Shown in pieces: positions 27,287-37,524 of a DNA stretch of 64,000 bases (within the stretch, counting starts at the first letter, position 1; every line of letters begins with the position of its first letter). The stretch is from Metabacillus rhizolycopersici. Its GTDB lineage: Bacteria; Bacillota; Bacilli; Bacillales; Bacillaceae. The stretch is taken from contig NZ_JAIQUM010000005.1 of the NCBI RefSeq assembly GCF_020075705.1, positions 79,858 through 143,857 of the forward strand. The letters are read 5' to 3'. The translations under genes were made by a program, and so were the position numbers. The notes under the pieces were generated by a model. It saw nothing but the letters and a program-made list of their open reading frames with translations. It did not search any database and had not been told where the DNA came from.

Positions 27287-28330
27287 TTATTCCCCCGATG
27301 ACTCATCCTTCAATTTCTTTTTCTCTTCAATTTCAAATACTTTCATGACAATGTATTCCATATTTTTAAAATGCCAATATGATTTAAGTAATTGTTTATT
27401 ACTTTCTAGCTCAGATTGTGGTTTAGTACTTTGAATATACCTTTTAATATTTCGGCAAATCCTCTCTGGATATGCAAGATAACTTAAAAATAGGAGCATT
27501 TCTTCTTCTGTAAAAGGAAAGCCTTTTTGATACGTATAAAACCAGTTTACACAGTCCGCACATTGAGTAGGATACGTCTGTGCAGTCCGATCCATAAATA
27601 AAAGAATGTCATCAATTGGGGCTCCATATCTCGCTTGCTCAAAATTAGTTAAATATCCCGTTCCATTTTCATCATATAAAAAATGGTGGGCAGAAATTTT
27701 CCCATGATTTAAGACAACTCTTGTCTGTTCCTTTTCTTTCATCTTTTCAGACCATTCTCCCAATTTCTTGGTTGAGAAATCAATTGCACGACTAACTTCT
27801 ATAAAATAAGTGACAGCTTGTAATTCAAAAGGAGAAAGATAGAGTCTTTGTTCACATTGCTCAACAAATGCTTCATAAACAGCCTTAGATTCTTCCCAGC
27901 GCTTCGTTAATGTTTCAAAATGACTCGTTGCTTCTTGACCGTTAAGTTTTATCTCCTTCTTAGTACGACTATGAATGTTTGCAACTTCTTTGAATAAATA
28001 TTGATGGCGAGCATCGAGCTCTTCATCTGTTTCATTTGGCAACCAGGGCATTAAATAAAAGAACTCACCATTATATTGTGAAACGAATTGCTGATGTCTA
28101 TTTTTCAAGATTGGTACGTAACTTGAAAATCGTTGTTCGTCTAAATTCGTTAAGGAATCTGCAAAAGCAGGATTGAATTTTTTTGAAAGCTTTTTTAATA
28201 CATACGCACCAGAATCCGTGTAAACTTTAATCGCTTTTCGACTAATTTCTTCCGTGTATTCTGGTTCAATCTCATAATTGTTTAATAATGGCTTAATTTC
28301 ATCAATTCTTATCGCCAACGCAAATGACAC
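27287..28330 (-). CDS. ysxE: Spore coat protein YsxE (CotS family)
   Basis: A 347-residue protein of the CotS/YsxE spore-coat family, which has an aminoglycoside-phosphotransferase-like fold. The expected kinase loop motif is altered: HGKIS at 209-213 where true enzymes have HGD, and LTNFEQ at 228-232 where they have an IDF-type metal site, so it is probably non-catalytic. The start is GTG at 28330 with GAGGAG 5 nt upstream. It lies downstream of spoVID, with which it is grouped in B. subtilis; a terminator (28385-28420) between them would reduce read-through. Mother-cell protein, needed for coat encasement. Confidence 0.87.
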   Translation of the reverse strand: MSFALAIRIDEIKPLLNNYEIEPEYTEEISRKAIKVYTDSGAYVLKKLSKKFNPAFADSLTNLDEQRFSSYVPILKNRHQQFVSQYNGEFFYLMPWLPNETDEELDARHQYLFKEVANIHSRTKKEIKLNGQEATSHFETLTKRWEESKAVYEAFVEQCEQRLYLSPFELQAVTYFIEVSRAIDFSTKKLGEWSEKMKEKEQTRVVLNHGKISAHHFLYDENGTGYLTNFEQARYGAPIDDILLFMDRTAQTYPTQCADCVNWFYTYQKGFPFTEEEMLLFLSYLAYPERICRNIKRYIQSTKPQSELESNKQLLKSYWHFKNMEYIVMKVFEIEEKKKLKDESSGE

Positions 28331-28384
28331 CTCAACTCCTCAAATGAGAACTAAGTAAAAAAGCATTGATTATCTTTTCGTTTC

Positions 28385-28420
28385 AAAAAAACAGCTGAGG
28401 AAAGATAGCCTCATGCTGTT
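28385..28420 (-). terminator. spoVID terminator
   Basis: Minus-strand hairpin ACAGCATGAGG / CCTCAGCTGT (one bulge) with an 8-nt loop, followed by TTTTTTTG. It lies between spoVID and ysxE. Confidence 0.8.
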
Positions 28421-28447
28421 TCATCAAGATTTTCTAAATCGTTAAGA

Positions 28448-29641
28448 TTACTTGCTTGTTGAAAGTGAGGGGATATAAAGAATTTGTCCTTCATATACAT
28501 CTTGATTTGCTTGTAAATCATTTACACGAAGGATTTGTTGAACCGATAATTCATATCGTTCACAAATAAGCTCGAGCGTATCTCCCTGTTGGACAATACA
28601 CATTTTCAATCTTGAGAAATCATCTTCTCCTTCACGAGCGAAAAGACTTGTTAAATAATGTGAATCTTTTGGTTCCTCTTCTTCACGTGTCGTAACTTCA
28701 ACTGATTCCGCTTGATTTTCGCCGCTAGCGGGATCTTCCGATTTGGAGAAAAAGGAATATTGCACTTCTTTCGGTTCAACCGTCTCTTGTTCCTCTTTCC
28801 TAACCTCAACAACAAATGGATTGTAAAGGTCTTCCTGTTCATCCTGCTGGCCTTCTTGCTCTTCGTCCTGCCAGTCTTCTTCCTGCTCATCTTCCTGACT
28901 TTCTTCTACAATCTCACTTCCAATAGCAGCTACTTCTAAATCGTCATGACTAGTTGTAGATAGTAATTCTACTTCTTCCTCTTCCTCGCGAACTTCCTCC
29001 GGCTTGATATTCAAAGGTGATAATTTGTCCACGTCTTCCCCAGTTGTCTCTTCCTCCTGATAAAATGATGAGAAAGGATGTGTAGTATTTGTTTGGATAG
29101 GTGAAGATCCCTCGTGCGCATCCCATGTTTGTGACTGTGGACCTCTGAAAAGCGCTTCAAAAACCGCTTCTTCCTGTCTCTCACCTTCTTCATCTTCAGC
29201 CTCAGTTGACTGGGGTTGATCATTTAAGATACCACTTATCGATAAGTCCGCTACTAATTTTAGGCATTTTAATTCTGGCATTTCATAATCAAATGATTCA
29301 ATTGACACATACACTTCATCTAAATTCTCGATTCGATTACTTGGAATTGTGATATCAACTGGAAAGCGATGATTGATAATGCTGATACCATCTTCACGTG
29401 TTTGAACTTCATTTACATACCTTACATTTGCAAAATTAAATTGATCATGCTCTTCTGCTTCATTATCTATTTTGTATTCACCCGTAAGTTGGAGTGCACC
29501 TCGAATTGAAATGTACTGCTCATGCTCATGAATTGCAATATCAGGTTCTAATGAGATAGATAACAGTTCAGATACTTCCTGTCCCTTTTGAAACCATACC
29601 GATTCTTCAACAGAAAAACGTAAATGTTGTTTCTGTGACAA
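28448..29641 (-). CDS. spoVID: Spore coat morphogenetic protein SpoVID
   Basis: A 397-residue protein that drives encasement of the spore by coat layers, working with SpoIVA and SafA. The N-terminal SPOCS-like domain (about 1-150) opens MSQKQHLRFSVEESVWFQKG. A long Glu/Gln-rich acidic linker, about 150-340, follows, and a C-terminal LysM domain (VQQGDTLELICERYELSVQQ) covers about 345-392. The start is TTG at 29641, with AAAGGAGG 6 nt upstream; the longer upstream frame lacks family similarity. A near-perfect sigma-E promoter lies 48 bp upstream, fitting mother-cell expression. Confidence 0.93.
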   Translation of the reverse strand: MSQKQHLRFSVEESVWFQKGQEVSELLSISLEPDIAIHEHEQYISIRGALQLTGEYKIDNEAEEHDQFNFANVRYVNEVQTREDGISIINHRFPVDITIPSNRIENLDEVYVSIESFDYEMPELKCLKLVADLSISGILNDQPQSTEAEDEEGERQEEAVFEALFRGPQSQTWDAHEGSSPIQTNTTHPFSSFYQEEETTGEDVDKLSPLNIKPEEVREEEEEVELLSTTSHDDLEVAAIGSEIVEESQEDEQEEDWQDEEQEGQQDEQEDLYNPFVVEVRKEEQETVEPKEVQYSFFSKSEDPASGENQAESVEVTTREEEEPKDSHYLTSLFAREGEDDFSRLKMCIVQQGDTLELICERYELSVQQILRVNDLQANQDVYEGQILYIPSLSTSK

Positions 29642-29688
29642 ATGAATTCCTCCTTTCAAATAGCCTAACAAATTACTATGACACTACA

Positions 29689-29717
29689 GATGTATGTTGA
29701 AAAGGTTGAAAATATGA
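29689..29717 (-). promoter_or_regulatory. Sigma-E promoter of spoVID
   Basis: Minus strand: -35 TCATATT (29711-29717), 14-bp spacer, -10 CATACATC (29689-29696). It differs from the sigma-E consensus only at the last -10 position. spoVID is a sigma-E gene in B. subtilis. Confidence 0.82.
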
Positions 29718-29761
29718 TTGTTTCTCTTTAAATTCACTCTATCTAAGTACCCTATAAATGC

Positions 29762-29798
29762 AAAAAAGATCTAACATGTATCTATGTTAGACCTTTTT
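29762..29798. terminator. hemL terminator
   Basis: TCTAACAT / ATGTTAGA stem with a 6-nt loop, flanked by AAAAAAGA on one side and CCTTTTT on the other. It lies about 110 bp past hemL and could work in both directions. Confidence 0.75.
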
Positions 29799-29906
29799 CG
29801 TGTATGTTGGAAAATAGTAAGAATGAGACATAACTTGAGATGCTGCATCTACCTGCATCGACTTATGTCATCCCTAAAGTTTGAGAGGTCACTCCGCTTT
29901 TATCTT

Positions 29907-31193
29907 TTATTTCAATGTAGCAAATGCCTTTCTAGCTGCTTCAATTGTAAATTCAATATCCTCATCAGTATGGGCTGTTGACAGGAACAAACCTTCAAAT
30001 TGTGAAGGGGGTAGGAATACTCCTTCGTTTGCCATACTTCGATAATAGCTAGCAAAATACTCAAGATTTGATGTTTTTGCAGCTTCGTAGTTTATGACAG
30101 GTTCATTTGTAAAGAAGAAACCAATCATTGAGCCCGCACGATTAATCGTATGAGGAATTTCATAATCAATTGCAGCCTTTGACAAACCTTCCTCAAGGCG
30201 ATCTGCTTTTCGGTTAAATTCTATATAAGATTCTCTTGTCAAAAGCTTTAATGTTTCGTATCCCGCCGTCATTGCAAGTGGGTTACCTGACAATGTACCA
30301 GCTTGGTAAATTGGCCCGTTTGGTGCGATTTGTTGCATAATTTCTCGCTTACCACCGAAAGCACCAACAGGTAATCCTCCACCGATTACTTTTCCTAAAC
30401 ATGTTAAATCTGGAGTGACACCAAAGTAGCCTTGGGCACACTCATAATCAACACGGAAGCCTGTCATAACTTCATCAAAAATGAGAAGTGCACCATATTG
30501 CTCTGTTACCTCACGCAGTCCTTCTAAAAAGCCTGCTTGAGGTGGTACAACACCCATATTTCCTGCAACTGGCTCAACGATTACACCTGCGATATCTTCT
30601 CCGAATTGTTCAAACGCATAGCGAATGCTTTCAAGATCATTATAAGGAACCGTAATTGTATTTTTTGCAACACCTTCTGGAACACCTGGACTATCAGGCA
30701 GTCCTAATGTCGCGACTCCAGATCCCGCTTTAATTAATAAGGAGTCACCATGCCCATGGTAGCAGCCCTCAAACTTAATAATTTTATTGCGACCAGTATA
30801 ACCACGCGCCAAACGCAATGCACTCATTGTAGCTTCTGTACCGGAGTTTACCATACGTATAATTTCAATTGATGGCACTCGCTCGATAACAAGCTTTGCC
30901 AATTCGTTCTCGATCAAAGTCGGGGCACCAAAGCTTGTCCCAGATTCTACAACCTGTTTAAGAGCTTCGACAACCGTACCATGAGAATGACCGTGAATTA
31001 ACGGACCCCATGATAAGACATAATCGATATATTCATTTCCATCAATATCAACAATTTTAGAACCTTTCCCATGGTCCATAACAATTGGGTTCATCCCAAC
31101 AGATTTAAAAGCACGAACAGGACTATTTACACCACCTGGCATTAACGTTTGCGCTTCTTGAAATGCTTTTTTGCTTCTTGCAAAGCTTTTCAT
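29907..31193 (-). CDS. hemL: Glutamate-1-semialdehyde 2,1-aminomutase HemL
   Basis: A 428-residue PLP enzyme that converts glutamate-1-semialdehyde to 5-aminolevulinate, the second step of the C5 heme pathway. It has the signature [20 protein letters not shown] (116-135), the PLP aspartate segment [11 protein letters not shown], and the Schiff-base lysine K268 in [17 protein letters not shown]. The start is ATG at 31193 after AAAGGGG. It is the last gene of hemAXCDBL; a 227-bp gap with a repeat copy separates it from hemB. Bacilli also have a paralogue, GsaB, but the operon position supports HemL. Confidence 0.97.
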   Translation of the reverse strand: MKSFARSKKAFQEAQTLMPGGVNSPVRAFKSVGMNPIVMDHGKGSKIVDIDGNEYIDYVLSWGPLIHGHSHGTVVEALKQVVESGTSFGAPTLIENELAKLVIERVPSIEIIRMVNSGTEATMSALRLARGYTGRNKIIKFEGCYHGHGDSLLIKAGSGVATLGLPDSPGVPEGVAKNTITVPYNDLESIRYAFEQFGEDIAGVIVEPVAGNMGVVPPQAGFLEGLREVTEQYGALLIFDEVMTGFRVDYECAQGYFGVTPDLTCLGKVIGGGLPVGAFGGKREIMQQIAPNGPIYQAGTLSGNPLAMTAGYETLKLLTRESYIEFNRKADRLEEGLSKAAIDYEIPHTINRAGSMIGFFFTNEPVINYEAAKTSNLEYFASYYRSMANEGVFLPPSQFEGLFLSTAHTDEDIEFTIEAARKAFATLK

Positions 31194-31245
31194 TTGCTTT
31201 CCCCTTTCTCAACTTCATCATCTTGTAAAAGGATTATTTGAACTT

Positions 31246-31421
31246 AGTTTTCGTGTCCAGCCCCGAAGCACAGGACGTGCAAGTACAGGCAAGGCGATTA
31301 ACGTCGCGTTTTTGACTGCCTCTTGGGTCTACAGCCACACATGCATTGAAGGTAAGGAACACCTTCTATTCATGTGCGTCTTATGCTATGCCTGAGGCTG
31401 AACAGGCGCTTCCGCTTTTCT
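31246..31421 (-). repeat. Modular hairpin repeat, inverted and expanded (copy 5)
   Basis: On the minus strand it reads AAAAGCGGAAGCGCCTGTTC, GCATAAGACGCACATGAATA, GAAGGTG / ACCTTCAAT, GGCTGTAGACCCAAGAGG, then an extra 50 bp or so (with GCGACGTTAATCGCC) before GGGGCTGGACAC. It is the only full copy in this orientation and lies inside the hem operon, in the same direction as transcription. Confidence 0.75.
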
Positions 31422-32401
31422 TATTCTTTTAACCAGCCAGCAACATCCTTAGCAAAGTAAGTGATAATTAAATCTACACCTGCTCGCTTCATACCAACTA
31501 ACGATTCCATTACAATCGCTCGTTCATCTACCCAACCGTTCAAAGCAGCAGCTTTAATCATCGAATATTCTCCACTAACATTATAAGCAACAATCGGCAC
31601 ATTAAAGTTATTTTTCACGTCACGGATAATGTCTAAATAAGCTAATGCAGGCTTGACGATTAAGAAGTCTGCTCCTTCTTCAAGATCAGATTGCGCTTCA
31701 CGTAATGCTTCCTCACGATTCGCAGGGTCCATTTGATATGTTTTACGGTCACCGAATTGTGGCGCACTTTGGGCTGCATCACGGAAGGGGCCGTAGTACG
31801 CACTCGCATATTTGACTGCATATGACATGATTGGAATATGCTCAAAGCCAGCCTCATCCAAGCCTTTGCGAATCGCCGCAACGAAGCCATCCATCATATT
31901 TGACGGAGCAATAATATCAGCTCCTGCTTGCGCTTGACTTACAGCAGTCTGCGCTAATAAATCAAGTGAAGGGTCATTAAGTACTTGACCATTTTCAACG
32001 ATGCCACAATGCCCATGATCTGTAAATTCACATAAACATGTATCAGCGACAACGATAAGATCTGGGTAAGATTCTTTCACTTGTCTTGTAGCTAGTTGAA
32101 CGATACCATGATCATGATAAGCTTGTGATCCTACTTCATCCTTATGATCTTGGTCTGGTACACCAAACAAGATAATCGACTTGATTCCTAAAGAAACAAC
32201 CTCTTTTATTTCCTCATTTAATAAATCTAATGAAAATTGAAAAACACCAGGCATTGACACAACTTCGTTTTTCTTATTTTCTCCTTCAACAACAAAGATT
32301 GGATAAATAAAATCCTCTGTTCGAAGATGATTTTCCCTTAACATTGCCCTCATATTCGCACTACTACGTAAACGACGATGTCTTGCAAATTGAATATCCA
32401 T
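31421..32401 (-). CDS. hemB: Porphobilinogen synthase HemB
   Basis: A 326-residue 5-aminolevulinate dehydratase that condenses two ALA molecules to porphobilinogen. The Zn site is present: C122, C124 and C132 in [14 protein letters not shown]. The two active-site lysines are K197 ([19 protein letters not shown]) and K250 ([13 protein letters not shown]), the latter forming the Schiff base. The start is ATG at 32401 with GAGAGAGG 8 nt before it; a TTG one codon upstream is less likely. It follows hemD after 4 bp. The metal ligands mark it as a Zn-type enzyme. Confidence 0.97.
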   Translation of the reverse strand: MDIQFARHRRLRSSANMRAMLRENHLRTEDFIYPIFVVEGENKKNEVVSMPGVFQFSLDLLNEEIKEVVSLGIKSIILFGVPDQDHKDEVGSQAYHDHGIVQLATRQVKESYPDLIVVADTCLCEFTDHGHCGIVENGQVLNDPSLDLLAQTAVSQAQAGADIIAPSNMMDGFVAAIRKGLDEAGFEHIPIMSYAVKYASAYYGPFRDAAQSAPQFGDRKTYQMDPANREEALREAQSDLEEGADFLIVKPALAYLDIIRDVKNNFNVPIVAYNVSGEYSMIKAAALNGWVDERAIVMESLVGMKRAGVDLIITYFAKDVAGWLKE

Positions 32402-32405
32402 CAAA

Positions 32406-33200
32406 TCAACCTCTCTCTTTCACTTCCAGCTCTATCATTAACTTTACCATATCTTCGATTGTATAAGTATCCGGCATAAAACCTTTGTACCCATACTCCA
32501 TTAACGTCTTGTTTGTGATAGGACCGATACAAATAAAAGACACTTTTTTTAAGTGCTTGCTTAATGTATCCTGCTGGAAAACTTTCATAAAACTATCAAC
32601 TGTCGATGAACTTGTAAATGTTATGTAATCAATTTCTTGTTTTTGAACGTAATCTCTTAGTTTATTTGCTTCTTCCATGTTATGCAATGTTTCATATACA
32701 ACTAAATCTGTGACAGTAAATCCGTATTCTTTCAACTCACTTACGAGCACAGGACGTGCAAGATTACCGCGAATCACCAATATCTTCGAGTGAATTGGAA
32801 GTTTTCCCTTCATACTTTCTGCTAACTTTTCTGCAACGAATTCCTCAGGGATAATCGAAACCGACAAACCTAACGTTTCCATCCTTTTGCTTGTTTTACT
32901 GCCTACGGATGCTGCAATTAAATGCTTTAAGTTCGAATAAGGAATCTTCCATTTATCTAAATATTTTTTAAAATAGGATACACCATTTGCACTTGTAAAA
33001 ACGATACAATCATATTCTTTAACGTTTACTATCGTGGACTTTATTGCATGATCATTTGCATGATTTGCCCTTATTTCGAGCAGTGGCGTTGTAATCGCAA
33101 CACCACCTACAGCTTCAATTTTTCCAATAAATTCCGTGACTTGAGCTTTTGCCCGAGTGATTAATACCCGCTTCCCCTGTAAAGGTCGATCGGCCATCAT
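32406..33200 (-). CDS. hemD: Uroporphyrinogen-III synthase HemD
   Basis: A 264-residue enzyme that closes hydroxymethylbilane with inversion of ring D. The family is poorly conserved, but [12 protein letters not shown] near the start, the pattern [14 protein letters not shown] (about 82-95), [15 protein letters not shown] (about 192) and [16 protein letters not shown] (about 222) are typical. The two-lobed structure is evident from the repeated TSANGV and TSSSTV motifs. Its start (ATG at 33200, or the adjacent ATG) overlaps the hemC stop by one base, so it is translationally coupled to hemC. Confidence 0.93.
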   Translation of the reverse strand: MMADRPLQGKRVLITRAKAQVTEFIGKIEAVGGVAITTPLLEIRANHANDHAIKSTIVNVKEYDCIVFTSANGVSYFKKYLDKWKIPYSNLKHLIAASVGSKTSKRMETLGLSVSIIPEEFVAEKLAESMKGKLPIHSKILVIRGNLARPVLVSELKEYGFTVTDLVVYETLHNMEEANKLRDYVQKQEIDYITFTSSSTVDSFMKVFQQDTLSKHLKKVSFICIGPITNKTLMEYGYKGFMPDTYTIEDMVKLMIELEVKERG

Positions 33201-34132
33201 TATTGATTTAGCTCCGCTTTTACTCGGTCTATTAACGCCTTCGCTCCTTGCTCAGTTAATATCGTTGAAACATCCCCACCTAGTTCGACTGGATCTTTAC
33301 CTGTATATTGCTGTTTATATACTTCTTTTCCGTCTGGGGAAGCAATTAAACCTGTGAAGGTAATCTCTTGCTTTTCATTCACTGTCGCAAAACCTGCAAT
33401 TGGAACTTGGCAGCCACCCTCCATTTTTGTAAGAAAGGTTCTTTCTGCTTTTACAGCCAACTGTGTTGCCACATCTGTGAATTTCTCTAGTAGGTCTAAT
33501 AACTCCTGATCATTTTCACGACATTCAATCGCTAGCGCACCTTGACCTACTGCAGGTAAGCATACCTCAGGTTCTAAAAATTCAGTGACAACTTCCTTAC
33601 TCCACCCCATTCTTGATAATCCAGCTGCAGCTAAAATAATCGCATCATACTCTTCTGTTTTAAGCTTTTCAAGACGCGTGTCAATATTTCCTCTAATCCA
33701 CTTTATTTCTATGTCCGGTCGCTCCATTAACAGTTGTGCACTTCTTCTTAAGCTACTAGTTCCGACCACTGCACCTATTGGCAATTCTGCTAACTTCTTG
33801 TGATCCTTGGAAATTAACACATCACGATGATCCTCACGTTTTGGAATGCAGCCAATCGTTAACCCTTCTGGGAGGATTCCTGGCATATCTTTCATACTAT
33901 GTACAGCCATGTCGATTTCGCCATCAATCATCGCTTGTTCTATTTCTTTTACAAAAAGGCCCTTTCCACCTACTTTTGATAACGTTACATCTAAAATTCG
34001 GTCACCCTTTGTTACAATTTCCTTGACCTCAAATTCGAATGGTAATCCAAATGCTTTAAGTTGATCAATTACCCAATTAGTTTGTGTTAATGCAAGTTTA
34101 CTTCGTCTTGAGCCTACAATAATTTTTCGCAT
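33200..34132 (-). CDS. hemC: Porphobilinogen deaminase HemC
   Basis: A 310-residue hydroxymethylbilane synthase. The dipyrromethane cofactor attaches at C241 in [14 protein letters not shown]. Other landmarks are the start [18 protein letters not shown], the AVHSMKDMP loop with the substrate-binding lysine (K81) and aspartate, and [13 protein letters not shown]. The start is ATG at 34132 with AGGAGG 5 nt upstream. It lies 31 bp after hemX and one base before hemD in the hemAXCDBL order of B. subtilis. Confidence 0.97.
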   Translation of the reverse strand: MRKIIVGSRRSKLALTQTNWVIDQLKAFGLPFEFEVKEIVTKGDRILDVTLSKVGGKGLFVKEIEQAMIDGEIDMAVHSMKDMPGILPEGLTIGCIPKREDHRDVLISKDHKKLAELPIGAVVGTSSLRRSAQLLMERPDIEIKWIRGNIDTRLEKLKTEEYDAIILAAAGLSRMGWSKEVVTEFLEPEVCLPAVGQGALAIECRENDQELLDLLEKFTDVATQLAVKAERTFLTKMEGGCQVPIAGFATVNEKQEITFTGLIASPDGKEVYKQQYTGKDPVELGGDVSTILTEQGAKALIDRVKAELNQ

Positions 34133-34163
34133 GCTAACCTCCTACTATATTCTAAAGATGTCA

Positions 34164-34994
34164 TTAAGAACCCCAAAAGTGAAATCTTGATAAGCTACCA
34201 AATAAGAAGAAATTGATTAATAAGACAAGAAATGATGCGATATTCAATAGTGCGACTGATTTACCTCGCAAATCTCTCACAATTCGAATATATAAATAAA
34301 CGCTATACGTAATGATTACCATAAAAGAGCCTATTACCTTCGCATCATATAAATTGAATGTTTCAACTTTTATGTACGCCCAAATCATTCCAAGGATGAG
34401 GCTCAATAAGAGCATAGGTACTCCAATGATATTTAATATATATGACATATGATCAAGTTTTGCCAAATCCTCTAAGCGTAGAAGTCGTTTTCCCCACTTC
34501 TTCTTTTTCAATAAATTATATTGAATCGTATAAAGAATCGAAAAAACAAACGATAGTGAAAATGCACCATACGACAGTATTGCCATTGTAATATGAATCA
34601 ATAATAATTCAGAAACAAGCTGACTTGAGACCGCCGCTGATACATAGTGTGCTGGTGCAAATGTATGTAAGGCCATCATGATAAAGCCAATCACATTTGT
34701 GAAAAACAGGATGAACTCTGCTCGGATAAATTTATTTACTACTACAGATAACGTAACTAAGACCCACGTGTAAAAATATAAACCTTCAAATACATTTAAA
34801 ACAGGAAATCTTCCCGTTTCAAACATAAGAGTAAATAAAAAAATTGTTTGTAAAAACCAAACAATAGAAAGTAACCAGAAGGCTGCACGTTTCGCCTTCC
34901 GGTTATGTTGAAGAAAATCTATAAAATATAAAAGTACACATAATGCGTAAAGTATAATGGCAACCTCATTGATTCTAGTTAAACTCATCTCCAT
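34164..34994 (-). CDS. hemX: HemX, CcsA/ResC-like membrane protein
   Basis: A 276-residue polytopic protein with about eight hydrophobic helices (for example IILYALCVLLYFIDFL, VLVTLSVVVNKFI, IGVPMLLLSLILGMIWAYI). It belongs to the CcsA/CcmC-like cytochrome assembly superfamily. In B. subtilis HemX is a membrane protein that lowers the steady-state level of glutamyl-tRNA reductase HemA, its neighbour. The start is ATG at 34994 after AGGAG. It sits between hemA and hemC; a 193-bp gap with a GTTCTTTCC / GGAAAGAAC hairpin (35149-35179) separates it from hemA. Confidence 0.92.
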   Translation of the reverse strand: MEMSLTRINEVAIILYALCVLLYFIDFLQHNRKAKRAAFWLLSIVWFLQTIFLFTLMFETGRFPVLNVFEGLYFYTWVLVTLSVVVNKFIRAEFILFFTNVIGFIMMALHTFAPAHYVSAAVSSQLVSELLLIHITMAILSYGAFSLSFVFSILYTIQYNLLKKKKWGKRLLRLEDLAKLDHMSYILNIIGVPMLLLSLILGMIWAYIKVETFNLYDAKVIGSFMVIITYSVYLYIRIVRDLRGKSVALLNIASFLVLLINFFLFGSLSRFHFWGS

Positions 34995-35187
34995 ACAAAA
35001 ACTCCTATGACGTATTTACGCCATTATCTACAATCAAAGAAAAATAAAGTTTTACTGCAATCCCTACTGAAATTAGGATAAAATAAGTAGGTTACACTTT
35101 TAAACGTCCAAATCAATTTTAATTTATAAAAATAGATTAGGTTAAGCGAGTTCTTTCCCGTTTCTTTTGTAGGAAAGAACATCTCAT

Positions 35188-36546
35188 TTACGATTGAAGC
35201 GTTACTCGATGATTTGAAAGGTGCCCCTTTGTTCGGAATGAACGTATTTCCGCTCTTTCATTTTGCACCTGAACATCAACTTCTTCTTCAATATTAAAGA
35301 TTTTCATAAATAGCTCCAATGCTTCATCAGCATTTGCTTCCGATGAAAGTTCCTTCACTTTCATAATTGGATCTTTAAGTAATTGATTAACAATGCTTTT
35401 TGTATGCTTACTAAGCACTTTTCTTTCACGATCAGTTAGATTAGGCATTTTCCGTTCGATACTTTCCATTGTCTCTGCCTGTATATTTAGCGCCTTTTGA
35501 CGAAGCGCTGAAATGACGGGTACAACACCTAGTGTATTGATCCATTGCTTAAATTGAACAATCTCTTCCTCAATCATAAGCTCAATCTCCTTTGCAGCTA
35601 CCTTACGTTCCTGCATATTCGCATCAACAATCCCTTGTAAATCATCGATGTCATAAAGAAATACGCTATCTAATTCTCCCAGTAGCGGATCAATATCGCG
35701 AGGAACAGCAATATCAACCATAAATAAAGGACGACCTTTTCTCATTTTTTCAACATTTGTCATCATTTCTTTTGTTATAACAAAATCTTTTGCTCCAGTT
35801 GAGCTTATGAGAATATCTGCTTCAACTAAACCACATTGAAGCTCGTTCATAGACTTAGCTTTACCATTGAAGCGATCTGCTAGCTCTTCCGCCTTTTGCA
35901 GCGTTCTATTCATCACAGTTACTTTCCCGACACCATTACCATGTAAGTTTTGCACTGCTAGCTCGCCCATTTTACCGGCCCCTAAAATAAGCACATGCTT
36001 AGACTGTAAATCTCCCAAAATCTTCTTTGCCAATTCTACAGCAGCATAACTTACTGAAACAGCATTAGCACCGATATCTGTTTCCGAATGAGAACGCTTT
36101 GCTAAAGTGATAACCTGCTTAAATAATTGATTGAAAATTGTACCTATTGTTTGATTTTCTTGGGCAAGTAAAAAGCTAGTCCGGACCTGGCCAAGAATTT
36201 GCGTTTCCCCTAAGATCATTGAGTCTAAACCACACGCTACTCTACATAAATGATCCAATGCACCGTCATGTTCATAGATAAATAAGTACGGTGCTATTTT
36301 TTCTTTATCTAATCCGAACCATTCTGCTAAAAAAGATTTTATATAATAACGCCCAGTGTGAAGTTGGTCGACCACGGCATAAACCTCGGTGCGATTACAT
36401 GTCGAGACAATCACGTTTTCCAGAATGCTTTTTTGGTCTTTCAACTGTTTCATCGCTTCAGCTAGATCATTTGGTTCGAACGTAAGCTTTTCACGAATTT
36501 CAACAGGGGCTGTTTTATAATTTAAGCCGACAACAAGTATATGCAT
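35188..36546 (-). CDS. hemA: Glutamyl-tRNA reductase HemA
   Basis: A 452-residue enzyme that reduces glutamyl-tRNA to glutamate-1-semialdehyde, the committed step of heme synthesis. The N terminus [20 protein letters not shown] and the catalytic C50 in [13 protein letters not shown] are diagnostic. The NADPH domain has [17 protein letters not shown], and a C-terminal helical dimerisation domain follows. The start is ATG at 36546 behind AAAGGGAA. It is the first gene of hemAXCDBL. The operon is repressed by PerR in B. subtilis; a weak Per-box-like sequence lies at 36647-36661. Confidence 0.97.
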   Translation of the reverse strand: MHILVVGLNYKTAPVEIREKLTFEPNDLAEAMKQLKDQKSILENVIVSTCNRTEVYAVVDQLHTGRYYIKSFLAEWFGLDKEKIAPYLFIYEHDGALDHLCRVACGLDSMILGETQILGQVRTSFLLAQENQTIGTIFNQLFKQVITLAKRSHSETDIGANAVSVSYAAVELAKKILGDLQSKHVLILGAGKMGELAVQNLHGNGVGKVTVMNRTLQKAEELADRFNGKAKSMNELQCGLVEADILISSTGAKDFVITKEMMTNVEKMRKGRPLFMVDIAVPRDIDPLLGELDSVFLYDIDDLQGIVDANMQERKVAAKEIELMIEEEIVQFKQWINTLGVVPVISALRQKALNIQAETMESIERKMPNLTDRERKVLSKHTKSIVNQLLKDPIMKVKELSSEANADEALELFMKIFNIEEEVDVQVQNERAEIRSFRTKGHLSNHRVTLQS

Positions 36547-37017
36547 TTCCCTTTACACCCCCAAATGCAAAGATCCCTTTTATCTAGTATATCATGGTCA
36601 TGTTGATACACTGTTAGAAAATGTGAACAGTATTTGAAACTCTGTGTTATGATTAATAAGATTTTATTAATTGTACGGTGTAGCTCGTAAGAAGTAAAAT
36701 AATCAGTACTTTAGACCTTTAAAAAGCTACATAATTTGTCACAATCCTTTATGCTTATTACCTTGTACAATAACAAATTTTAGGTTATTAATCAAGTTAT
36801 TGGTCTGTGAGAGAATGTATTTTAGGAGAAAGAAAGCATGAGGTTCAGACAATCAATTAAGTGAATCTTATCTTAGCTTTAACTGACAGTTTTGCTAGGG
36901 TAAATAGTAGAATTAGACTTCTTCGAACCCATTCCTGAAACGATTAACTATATCGTTATTGCGTCTTAATCTCTTCACTATTCATTTAATCTATTACGTT
37001 TATCAAGAGGTGTGTCC
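36547..37017. other. Divergent region hemA / membrane-protein gene
   Basis: About 470 bp. A TATACT -10 candidate for hemA lies at 36586-36591 (minus strand), a Per-box-like TTATGATTAATAAGA at 36647-36661, and an 8-codon frame with a good ribosome binding site (AGGAG before ATG 36838) on the plus strand. No gene of normal size. Confidence 0.5.
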
Positions 37018-37506
37018 ATGAAAAAAGTATCTTTATTACCTGGTATTATTCTATTAGAAATTGGCATTTTCTATTCGTTCCAAAAGCTAAATATTCAGTT
37101 ATTTGAAAATCAAAACAGTTGGCAAATTTTACTCATTCTTTTAGGTGCTGCTTACTTAATTAGTGGACATTTCGAACAAGACAATACTGCAATCCTCCCA
37201 GGTATCATTTTAGCTGGGCTCGGGATTCACTTTATTTATCAAGCAAAGCTCGATTCATGGCCAGATCATCCAGCTGCTTTTCTATTTATTTTAGCCTTAG
37301 GAATGCTACTCACTGCTATTAAAACAAAATCAGGGTATGTACAGGGGTTTGTGTTTTTGTTGATAGGGTTATTTCTTCATTCTTTCCAATCGATTACTGA
37401 ATCACTTTCCATCGTTGAAAATGGTGGCCATCTCATTGAAAGCTATTGGCCATTTTTATTGATAGTGATCGGTGCATTCCTATTGTTTTTTAAAAGAAAA
37501 AAGTAA
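37018..37506 (+). CDS. LiaI/LiaF-like membrane protein (position of ysxD)
   Basis: A 162-residue integral membrane protein with about six hydrophobic segments and a short basic tail (FFKRKK). The repeated pattern LLPGIILLEIGIFYSFQKL, ILLGAAYLISG and LPGIILAGLGIHFIYQ is the DUF5668-type LiaI/LiaF transmembrane module, which in LiaF-related proteins takes part in envelope stress signalling; no signalling partner is adjacent. The start is ATG at 37018 with GAGGTG 5 nt upstream. Position between hemA and engB and opposite orientation match B. subtilis ysxD. A terminator follows at 37723 after a repeat copy. Function unknown. Confidence 0.8.
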   Translation: MKKVSLLPGIILLEIGIFYSFQKLNIQLFENQNSWQILLILLGAAYLISGHFEQDNTAILPGIILAGLGIHFIYQAKLDSWPDHPAAFLFILALGMLLTAIKTKSGYVQGFVFLLIGLFLHSFQSITESLSIVENGGHLIESYWPFLLIVIGAFLLFFKRKK

Positions 37507-37524
37507 AGATGTATCCTTCAAAGA

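Noticed and set aside
31268..32762. Exact 16-bp match GCACAGGACGTGCAAG between repeat copy 5 and the hemD coding region (32747-32762)
   Set aside because: A 64-kb window compared with itself on both strands is expected to give about one such 16-mer match by chance, and the hemD copy encodes normal conserved residues.
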